Below are positions 1-6,285 of a stretch of DNA of 13,619 nucleotides, piece by piece; the stretch's first letter is position 1, and the number at the start of each line of letters is the position of its first letter. A model generated the notes under the pieces. The model was given only the letters and a program-made list of their open reading frames with translations, searched no databases and was not told where the DNA came from. The stretch is from Planctomycetota bacterium (GTDB taxonomy: Bacteria > Planctomycetota > Phycisphaerae > Sedimentisphaerales > Anaerobacaceae). Both the position numbers and the translations under genes were made by a program. The stretch lies in contig CP070830.1 in assembly GCA_020344865.1 (NCBI GenBank), positions 1,856,109 to 1,869,727 of the forward strand, given 5' to 3'.

Positions 1-49
1 GACAGAAATCATACGCTGCGGTGCTTAGGGCCTTTCACAGTTTGCCTGA

Positions 50-202
50 CTACTCGCCGTCGCCGTCCCCGCCGCCATCGCCTTCATCCCCTGCCGGCGT
101 CTGGGACGTTCCTTCCGGCGCCTTGCTCCTCGGTGAGTAGATGCGTGCGACAAGCGCAACAGCACATATAAGAACAATGAGAATAATTAATGCCCAGGCC
201 AT
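50..202 (-). CDS. Small single-pass membrane protein, 50 residues
   Basis: I do not recognise this protein. It has a hydrophobic segment at about residues 3-21 (ALIILIVLICAVALVAR), a short basic stretch (RIYSPRSK), and a C-terminal tail of Gly, Asp and Glu only (DEGDGGGDGDGE). The likely topology is a single N-terminal anchor with an exposed acidic tail. The frame is open further upstream to a GTG at 238. I choose the ATG at 202 because a promoter at 242-271 would start transcription near 235, downstream of that GTG, and because a purine-rich AGAGAG lies just before the ATG. The gene lies downstream of sppA on the same strand but has its own promoter. No function can be assigned. It is a small gene that automated annotation could easily miss or start wrongly. 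Confidence 0.6.
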   Translation of the reverse strand: MAWALIILIVLICAVALVARIYSPRSKAPEGTSQTPAGDEGDGGGDGDGE

Positions 203-241
203 AAAATTCTCTCTAATTTTTAATGCCCACCGCCCCACACA

Positions 242-271
242 ATTATATGTCTAAATCTTTTACAACGTCAA
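242..271 (-). promoter_or_regulatory. Promoter of the small membrane protein gene
   Basis: On the minus strand, TTGACG (266-271) and TATAAT (242-247) are separated by 18 bp. This is close to the housekeeping sigma consensus. Transcription would start near 235, leaving a leader of about 33 nt before the ATG at 202. Confidence 0.65.
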
Positions 272-312
272 GCTGTTTAGCCCGGCGCCTTTCGCCATTC
301 ATTGCCGGATTG

Positions 313-1368
313 CTAAAGTGTCCAAAGATACAATACCTGTGGACTGCTCAGTTCGTAAAGCGTGCGCTTGTTGATTCTTAGAATATTGCTGGTTTGTGCC
401 CCTAAAAAACCCGCCAGGGAAAACGGTTTTTCATATTCCACTACCATTGCTTCTTCAACGCCCGCTAATGACTTGACCAGCTCTATCGCTTCGTCCAGAT
501 AGCCAATTTCATCTATCAACTTCTCGTCGAGAGCTTCCTGGACACTGTAAATACTTCCGTCAGCCAAGCGTTCTACGTCAGTCAACGTAAGCTCCCCCCT
601 ACCGTCGGCAACGACCTGCACAAACCTGTTATAAGCCGGGCCGATTAGCTTTTCTTCTATATACTGCCGCTGCTCATCCGTTACCGCTTCGAATGGGCTG
701 GGCCAGTCTTTTTTCTCGCCAGACTTGAAAACAACCGGCTGAATCCCAAGCTTGTTCTCCAGCAGTTCCTGCAGAACAAAGTGTCCGGCCATAACGCCCA
801 CCGAGCCCGTTATCGTCGTCGGCTCTGCTATGATTTTCTCACACGCAACCGACGTATAATACCCGCCCGAAGCGGCAACGCCCTGCATAAACGCGACGAC
901 CGGCTTTTCTTCTTCTTGTCTGTATTTCAATATCTCATTGTAAATCTGGTCACTGCCCGATATCGTCCCGCCGGGCGAGTTCACACGGATTATCAGGCCC
1001 TTTACTCGCTCATCTTTTCGGGCGACCTTCATTTGCTGGTAGAGACCATTAGCTTGTGTGCCATCTATTATGCCCTCTAACTTAATTACGGCGATTTTGG
1101 TAGTTCGCGGCCCATCTTGTATAACCTCTTCGGTGAAGATACCTCTTTGTCCTGCCGCAAAGACCGCGACTACGCCGATTAATATCATAAATAATGCGAT
1201 ATTTGCCAGAACAGACAGCACCAGAATAATGCCCCAGAAAATCCTCCAGCCGGTTCGTCTCTTCGGTTTTTCTATAACCGGCACCGTAACTTGCGATATC
1301 GGAGGCGGTGGCGATGATGACTCAGGTTGCCCTGGCCCCGAAAGATTATTGTCCTGCTCAAAATCCAT
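313..1368 (-). CDS. sppA: Signal peptide peptidase SppA, 351 residues
   Basis: This is a membrane-bound serine protease of the S49 family, which degrades cleaved signal peptides and other membrane-associated fragments using a Ser/Lys dyad. A Pro-rich cytoplasmic N-terminus (residues 15-30) is followed by a hydrophobic anchor at about 43-73 and the protease domain at about 90-300. The nucleophile is Ser167 in GVAASGGYY. The general-base lysine is most likely Lys220 in KDWPSPF, which aligns with the KDxxSP/KSxxEPF lysine of the family and lies 53 residues after the serine. The oxyanion region RVNSPGG (128-134) is present. The length fits the short, single-domain type found in Bacillus rather than the tandem E. 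coli form. The frame is open up to 1428, but I choose the ATG at 1368. It has AAGG upstream at good spacing, and a strong promoter lies inside the longer frame. Confidence 0.93.
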   Translation of the reverse strand: MDFEQDNNLSGPGQPESSSPPPPISQVTVPVIEKPKRRTGWRIFWGIILVLSVLANIALFMILIGVVAVFAAGQRGIFTEEVIQDGPRTTKIAVIKLEGIIDGTQANGLYQQMKVARKDERVKGLIIRVNSPGGTISGSDQIYNEILKYRQEEEKPVVAFMQGVAASGGYYTSVACEKIIAEPTTITGSVGVMAGHFVLQELLENKLGIQPVVFKSGEKKDWPSPFEAVTDEQRQYIEEKLIGPAYNRFVQVVADGRGELTLTDVERLADGSIYSVQEALDEKLIDEIGYLDEAIELVKSLAGVEEAMVVEYEKPFSLAGFLGAQTSNILRINKRTLYELSSPQVLYLWTL

Positions 1369-1399
1369 AATATGCCCTTTCCAAAAAACCGACCCCAGC

Positions 1400-1428
1400 A
1401 TTGTAAACCGCATGAACCTGCCTGTCAA
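1400..1428 (-). promoter_or_regulatory. Promoter of sppA
   Basis: On the minus strand, TTGACA (1423-1428) and TACAAT (1400-1405) are separated by exactly 17 bp. Predicted transcription starts near 1393 and gives a leader of about 25 nt with an AAGG ribosome site before the ATG at 1368. The element overlaps the upstream in-frame codons, so the longer reading of sppA is unlikely. Confidence 0.75.
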
Positions 1429-1476
1429 TCATCTCAAAAGATTGCGCGTTAAACCATTAACTGCTGGAGAAAAATC

Positions 1477-1503
1477 TTGACTCAGCTATCGATTTGGCAT
1501 AAT
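1477..1503 (+). promoter_or_regulatory. Possible promoter of the DUF5107/TPR gene
   Basis: TTGACT (1477-1482) is followed after 15 bp by CATAAT (1498-1503), or after 17 bp by TAATAC. The spacing to the better -10 is short, so this is weaker than the other promoters here. It sits about 55 bp before the GTG start and is divergent from the sppA promoter. Confidence 0.45.
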
Positions 1504-1544
1504 ACTTAGCCTGCTGAATTTAACTCCGTTAGTTAACCAAAATT

Positions 1545-1550
1545 GGAGGA
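1545..1550 (+). promoter_or_regulatory. Ribosome binding site deciding the GTG start at 1558
   Basis: GGAGGA lies 7 nt before GTG at 1558. The longer frame begins with TTG at 1543, which overlaps this site, so the ribosome site would be part of the coding sequence if that start were used. GTG at 1558 is clearly preferred. Confidence 0.8.
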
Positions 1551-1557
1551 ACGCAAG

Positions 1558-4500
1558 GTGACAAGCAACAAATCCCGCACGACACGAATTTTCCTGGTCG
1601 CATTGGTTTTTGCCTGTTTTACAACAGCCGGGGTGTCGAAAGAATCCTCTGTAAGAATGTGGCAGGAGCCCCGCGTCATTCCTACCTACCTCATCGGTGC
1701 ACCTGACATCAATCCCAGGTTCTACACGGGCAGAACATACCAGGGGGCACAGGGCAGGGTCTATCCCTATCCGATGCTGGATGTATTGACCGACAATCGT
1801 CAGGATAAAACCTACAACTCCGTTTATCTTGAAAATGAGTATTTGAAGATTTCCGTTCTGCCGGAGATAGGCGGGCGGCTGTTCAGCGCGCTGGACAAAA
1901 CAAACAATTACGATTTCATCTACCACCAGCACGTCGTCAAGCCCGCACTTATTGGGATGCTCGGCGCCTGGATTTCCGGCGGTATCGAGTGGAACTTCCC
2001 CCACCACCACAGGCCGTCGGTCTTTATGCCCATCGATTACGTAATGGAGGAAAACCCCGACGGCAGCAACACCATCTGGGTCGGCGAGATAGAGATTCGA
2101 CACCGAATGAAATGGATAGTTGGCCTTACCCTGCATCCGGGCAAGTCATATATTGAGGCCACCATCAGACCATTCAATCGAACGCCCTTCACACATACTT
2201 TCCTGTGCTTTGCCAATGTCGGCATCCACGCCAGTGACGAGTATCAGGTAATCTTCCCTCCGAGCACGCAGTTCGCGACATACCATACCAAGAACCAGTT
2301 TGCGCGCTGGCCCATTTCGCATGAGGTCTTCAATGGAATCGATTACACCAGTGGCGTGGACGTCAGTTGGTGGAAAAATCACCCCGAGTGGACCTCCATG
2401 TTCGCCTGGAACTATGAGGATGATTTCTTTGGCGGCTATGACCACGGCAAACGTGCCGGAACTGTTTCGGTCGCCAACCATCACGTTGTCCCGGGCAGAA
2501 AATTCTGGGAATGGAGTAACGGGCCTCGCGGCTGGATGTGGGACAAAATCCTAACCGAAGACGACGGCCCCGAGCTTGAGCTTATGACCGGAGCCTATTC
2601 CGACAACCAGCCGGATTACAGTTGGCTCCGGCCGTACGAAACCAAAATCATTAAGATGTACTGGTATCCCATTCGCGAATTAGGCGGCATCAAGAACGCC
2701 AACCTAAAGGCCGCCGTCAACCTCGACCTGACAAAGAAAAATATCGCAAGAATAGCATTCAATACAACCTCCGCCTACGAAAACGCAACCGCCCTGCTGC
2801 GCGCCGGTGAAAAGATTATCTTTGACCAGCGAATTGACATAAGCCCGGACAAACCTTTTACACAAGAGGTCGCCCTGCCTGACGCGGTAAAAGAGCATAA
2901 CCTGCGGGTCTCGTTAAGTTCCGCCGATGGCGAGGAGTTGATTGCCTATACGCCCGTCAAGACCGAAAAGGCCCCGATGCCGGAGCCGGTCAAGGCGCCG
3001 TCTGAGCCGAAGGATTTCAAGACTGTTGAGCAGCTTTATCTCACCGCCCTGCGACTCGAGCAGTTTCACAACCCCGCCCTGCAGCCCTATCCTTTCTACG
3101 AAGAGGCACTAAGAAGAGACCCGAACAACTACAGGGTCAATGTCGCACTCGGAATCCTTTACTTTAAGCGAGGTATGTTTGAGGACGCCGAGGAATGCTT
3201 CCGAAGGGCCATCGACCGCGCTACTTATAATTACACCAGCCCCAGAGACGGCGAGGCCTTCTACTATCGCGGCTTGGTTCAAAAGTTCCTCGGCAAATAC
3301 GATGCCGCGTATGACGACTTATACAAAGCGACGTGGAGTTACGGCTCTCACACCGCGGCGTACTACCACTTGGCTGAAATCGCCTGTATCAGGGGCGAAT
3401 TCGATACCGCCTTGGAGCACATCGACCGTGCCCTCGCAACGAATGCATGGAACACCAAGGCGATGGACCTGAAGGCAGCGGTCCTAAGGCACCTCGGCAG
3501 ATTTGAACAGGCCGCTCAGCTCGCCTCAGATGTCCTCAAGGTCGACCTGCTCGACTTCTGGGCGTTGAACGAGCTCTACCTCGCAAAGTCTGCAATGAAA
3601 GCGCAAGACGAATCTGACATACAGTTAAGGACTTTAAACAAAAGAATGAGAGACGATATACAGTCATATCTCGAACTGGCCGTCGATTACGGCAACGCCG
3701 GCCTATACGATGAGGCGATTAAGGTCCTCCAAAGGCTTCCTGCCTCCCCCAGCGTCACCGCTGGCTCTCATCCGATGCTCTACTACTACCTTGCCTTTTA
3801 CCTCGGCAAAAAGGGCGAAGTCGATAAGGCCGAGAGAACGTATAAAGTCGCGAGCAAGATGCCCCCCTACCACTGCTTTCCCTTCCGCCTCGAATCCATC
3901 GAGGTTCTTCGCACGGCTTTCACAACTAACCCGGCCGATGCCCGCGCACATTATTATCTTGGCAACCTCTTATATGACCATCAGCCGGAAAATGCCATCA
4001 AGGAATGGGAAAAGTCTGTGGCTATCGACGACACCTTCGCGACGGCGCATCGCAACCTCGGCTTCGCCTACGCCCGTGACCTCGATGATGTCCCCAAAGC
4101 TATCGCCAGTTATGAAAAGGTCATTGCCTGCGATAAGATAAAAGACGCGAGACCCTACTATGAGCTGGACCTACTCTACGAGAGAGATGGACGAATGTCT
4201 GCGAAGGAGAGACTCGCCCTTCTGGAAAGTAACGACGAGATTATTATCAAACGCGACGATGCCTTTTCGCGCAAGGTCATTCTTTGTGTTCAGCTTGGCG
4301 ATTACGACAAGGCCCTCGACCTGATGATGAATCGTCACTTTCACACCTGGGAGGGCGGCGCAACGGTGCGTGGGGCCTTTGTCGATTCTCATTTGCTAAG
4401 AGGCACGAATCACTTTAAGGCTGGTCGATATCAAGAAGCGCTCAAAGATTACCAGACCGCGCTCGAATATCCGGAGAATTTCGAGATGACGACCCCCTAC

Positions 4501-4920
4501 CGGGGCGGGAGGGACTGTCAAGTCTATTACTACATCGCGACCGCCTACGAGGCCTTGGGAGATTCTAAAAAGGCAAAGGAATCCTACGAAAAATCAGTTG
4601 CTGCGAAGCAGAGACGGGACTGGTCCGACCTTCGCTATTATCAGGCATTATCTTACCGCAAGCTCGGCCGGGAAAATAAAGCCGCTGAAATACTCGATGG
4701 CCTGATTGAATTCGCACAGGCCGAAGCGGGCGTCGACTTCTTTGCAAAGTTCGGAGAAAAAGAGCCCCCCAAGTTCCGAATGGCAAACAACAATTACCTG
4801 TTGGGTCTGGCGTATTTGGCAAAGGGCTCAAAGACCGAGGCCAAGGCGAAGTTTGCCGAAGCCCTTAAGCTAAATCCCAACCACCTCTGGGCCGCCGTAC
4901 AGTTGTCTCAGCTAATTTAA
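1558..4920 (+). CDS. Secreted DUF5107-type protein with a long TPR array, 1120 residues
   Basis: The N-terminus has a basic stretch (TSNKSRTTR) and a hydrophobic core (about 10-25), so the protein is probably exported. Residues about 40-380 are rich in Trp, Tyr and His and match what I know of the DUF5107 family, a beta-sandwich related to galactose mutarotase-like folds. A conspicuous motif is GGIEWNFPHHHRP (141-153), whose Glu and His residues could bind sugar or metal. A linker of beta-rich sequence and a Pro/Lys/Glu-rich segment (about 468-485) lead to a TPR superhelix covering about 487-1120, with roughly ten recognisable helix pairs (for example YFKRGMFEDAEECFRRAI). No enzymatic activity has been established here; carbohydrate binding is an inference from fold resemblance. 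The gene stands alone, divergent from sppA and convergent with the acyltransferase, and its stop lies 15 bp from the neighbour's stop. Confidence 0.85.
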   Translation: MTSNKSRTTRIFLVALVFACFTTAGVSKESSVRMWQEPRVIPTYLIGAPDINPRFYTGRTYQGAQGRVYPYPMLDVLTDNRQDKTYNSVYLENEYLKISVLPEIGGRLFSALDKTNNYDFIYHQHVVKPALIGMLGAWISGGIEWNFPHHHRPSVFMPIDYVMEENPDGSNTIWVGEIEIRHRMKWIVGLTLHPGKSYIEATIRPFNRTPFTHTFLCFANVGIHASDEYQVIFPPSTQFATYHTKNQFARWPISHEVFNGIDYTSGVDVSWWKNHPEWTSMFAWNYEDDFFGGYDHGKRAGTVSVANHHVVPGRKFWEWSNGPRGWMWDKILTEDDGPELELMTGAYSDNQPDYSWLRPYETKIIKMYWYPIRELGGIKNANLKAAVNLDLTKKNIARIAFNTTSAYENATALLRAGEKIIFDQRIDISPDKPFTQEVALPDAVKEHNLRVSLSSADGEELIAYTPVKTEKAPMPEPVKAPSEPKDFKTVEQLYLTALRLEQFHNPALQPYPFYEEALRRDPNNYRVNVALGILYFKRGMFEDAEECFRRAIDRATYNYTSPRDGEAFYYRGLVQKFLGKYDAAYDDLYKATWSYGSHTAAYYHLAEIACIRGEFDTALEHIDRALATNAWNTKAMDLKAAVLRHLGRFEQAAQLASDVLKVDLLDFWALNELYLAKSAMKAQDESDIQLRTLNKRMRDDIQSYLELAVDYGNAGLYDEAIKVLQRLPASPSVTAGSHPMLYYYLAFYLGKKGEVDKAERTYKVASKMPPYHCFPFRLESIEVLRTAFTTNPADARAHYYLGNLLYDHQPENAIKEWEKSVAIDDTFATAHRNLGFAYARDLDDVPKAIASYEKVIACDKIKDARPYYELDLLYERDGRMSAKERLALLESNDEIIIKRDDAFSRKVILCVQLGDYDKALDLMMNRHFHTWEGGATVRGAFVDSHLLRGTNHFKAGRYQEALKDYQTALEYPENFEMTTPYRGGRDCQVYYYIATAYEALGDSKKAKESYEKSVAAKQRRDWSDLRYYQALSYRKLGRENKAAEILDGLIEFAQAEAGVDFFAKFGEKEPPKFRMANNNYLLGLAYLAKGSKTEAKAKFAEALKLNPNHLWAAVQLSQLI

Positions 4921-4935
4921 GCTTCGCCCTCGGAC

Positions 4936-5946
4936 CTAAGCCTCTGTGCTTGCCTCTTTTGCGCTGCTTACTAATATTTCTCTGCCCCCGTTTTCACTTT
5001 CCGGTTTTTTCCTTTTCTCGCCCGGCCGATGCTTCCATCTGCGGTGCAGCCACCAGTACTGGCTCGGGTCCTCACGCACGAATCTCTCAATCGCCTTTGT
5101 GTATTCCGCCGTCACCCATTCCAGCGGGTCTTCTCTGTCGGCCCATTCCTCTGGCAGGATGACGCGATTGACCCCAATCTCAAAGAAGAAACGATTATCA
5201 ACCCTCCTGCTATACGCCACCCCTATCGGTATATTATTGGTGATGGCAAGCAGACCTATGCTCTTATAGGTGCTTGCCTTGCGCCCGAAGAAATCTACGA
5301 ATATCCCCTTCCTCCCCGCATCCTGGTCCACGATAAAGCAAAGCGTGGCGCCTCGCAAAGCAATCTCCCCCATCATCTCCGCCGCCCCTTTCTTGTCGAT
5401 GATTTTTTGCCCCACCCGCTGCCGGACGCCGTACAGATACCTGCTGACGAATTTATTATCCAAAGGCCGCGCAATACTATACACATTAAAACCGAACAGC
5501 CCCAGCATATAACCCATAATCTCAAAGTTGCTGTAATGCCCCGCAACCATAATCATCCCGCCCCCTTCTTTCATCAGCCATTTCGCCCGCTCGGCCGTCT
5601 TAAATCTCGAATACTCCCGCCAGTTGTTTTTCTTAACCAGTCGCGGCGTGAAAAGAACGTCTATTGCCAGCATCGCGATGTGCTCGAAGCTCCGCCGCCC
5701 CGTCTGACGTATCCACTCCTCGTCTTTCTCAGGAAAACTTGCGCGAAGATTGTCCAACGCCCGCTTGCGACCGCGGTCGTAATACCTCCATAAAAGCCGG
5801 CCCAGAAAACACGCCGTCCGCAGATTGGCCTCGACATCGAATAGATAAAGAAAAACCACAAGCATCCGTAGCCCAATATACGCAAGCCAGTCCGTAAAGA
5901 GGTTCTGTTTCTTCTTGCCTTTCTTTCGCCCAGCCGAATCAGCCAT
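4936..5946 (-). CDS. LpxL/HtrB-type lipid A (lysophospholipid) acyltransferase, 336 residues
   Basis: This belongs to the LPLAT superfamily, LpxL/HtrB branch. These inner-membrane enzymes transfer acyl chains to lipid A precursors or related lipids. The N-terminus is very basic (GRKKGKKKQ), followed by a hydrophobic anchor (DWLAYIGLRMLVVFLYL). The catalytic HX4E motif is His137-Glu142 in GHYSNFE. The C-terminal REDPSQYWWLHRRWKHRP matches the family's QYxWxHRR signature and is followed by a charged tail of about 30 residues. The exact substrate is inferred. The start is uncertain. ATG at 5946 is favoured by a promoter at 5955-5982, which would give a leaderless mRNA. A TTG at 5967, behind an AGGAGGG, would add seven residues. 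The gene is divergent from the fused methyltransferase. The adjacent genes do not form an lpx operon. Confidence 0.87.
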   Translation of the reverse strand: MADSAGRKKGKKKQNLFTDWLAYIGLRMLVVFLYLFDVEANLRTACFLGRLLWRYYDRGRKRALDNLRASFPEKDEEWIRQTGRRSFEHIAMLAIDVLFTPRLVKKNNWREYSRFKTAERAKWLMKEGGGMIMVAGHYSNFEIMGYMLGLFGFNVYSIARPLDNKFVSRYLYGVRQRVGQKIIDKKGAAEMMGEIALRGATLCFIVDQDAGRKGIFVDFFGRKASTYKSIGLLAITNNIPIGVAYSRRVDNRFFFEIGVNRVILPEEWADREDPLEWVTAEYTKAIERFVREDPSQYWWLHRRWKHRPGEKRKKPESENGGREILVSSAKEASTEA

Positions 5947-5954
5947 AGACCGCG

Positions 5955-5982
5955 ATTTTAGACTCAAAATCCCTCCTGTCAA
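5955..5982 (-). promoter_or_regulatory. Promoter of the acyltransferase gene, implying a leaderless transcript
   Basis: On the minus strand, TTGACA (5977-5982) and TAAAAT (5955-5960) are separated by 16 bp. Only 8 nt separate the -10 element from the ATG at 5946, so transcription would begin at or within a nucleotide or two of the start codon. Confidence 0.6.
5971..5977 (-). promoter_or_regulatory. Shine-Dalgarno-like AGGAGGG competing with the leaderless start
   Basis: AGGAGGG lies 3 nt before an in-frame TTG at 5967. It also lies inside the spacer of the promoter at 5955-5982, so transcripts from that promoter would not contain it. It matters only if another promoter upstream is used. Confidence 0.35.
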
Positions 5983-6189
5983 GTATTACGATAATAACCG
6001 AAAGGCCACACACAACTTCCACGACACGCACTCTCGCCATAAAAACGACCAGGCACAAAGGTCATACCAGCTTCCACCATAACCCGGATTTTTCATATGA
6101 AGTCCTACTCTAAGGACGGAATTTTAAAAGTAAGGAGCTCGTCGAGTGTGTTTAATATTCGAATTGTCGTTGAGTCCCCAAGAAAACCT

Positions 6190-6217
6190 TTGACAACAGC
6201 CTGCAGGTCATTATAAT
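6190..6217 (+). promoter_or_regulatory. Consensus promoter of the fused methyltransferase gene
   Basis: TTGACA (6190-6195) and TATAAT (6212-6217) are both perfect hexamers, separated by 16 bp. Transcription would begin near 6224, leaving a leader of about 62 nt before the TTG at 6286. That rules against the alternative TTG at 6232, which would lie about 8 nt from the RNA end with no ribosome site. Confidence 0.8.
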
Positions 6218-6273
6218 TATTCAAAAAAATTTTGATATCACGCTCGGACCCGCCGGAGCAATTAATATTCAGC

Positions 6274-6277
6274 AGGG
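6274..6277 (+). promoter_or_regulatory. Ribosome binding site for the TTG start at 6286
   Basis: AGGG lies 8 nt before TTG at 6286. No purine-rich site precedes the other possible start, TTG at 6232. Confidence 0.5.
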
Positions 6278-6285
6278 CAACTACT

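Larger units (their letters stand above)
5947..6285. other. 339-bp divergent intergenic region
   Basis: This stretch is AT-richer than the flanking genes. It holds the acyltransferase promoter at the left, a near-perfect promoter for the methyltransferase at 6190-6217, and between them about 200 bp without a supported gene. A weak hairpin (GTCCT/AGGAC, 6102-6117, 6-nt loop) is the only structure I see; it is too short to call a terminator or regulator. Confidence 0.7.

Noticed and set aside
1369..1428. Twenty extra N-terminal residues on SppA
   Set aside because: They overlap a TTGACA-17-TACAAT promoter and lie upstream of the expected transcription start.
1486..2136. 216-residue minus-strand frame opposite the start of the DUF5107/TPR gene
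   Set aside because: It covers the promoter, ribosome site and signal peptide region of a clear gene, and its translation shows no family features.
5029..5793. 254-residue plus-strand frame opposite the acyltransferase
   Set aside because: It is a Pro/Arg/His-rich shadow of a well-supported gene, with no recognisable motif or signal.
6102..6117. Hairpin GTCCT/AGGAC in the intergenic region
   Set aside because: A 5-bp stem with no T-run is too weak to call a terminator or a structured RNA.
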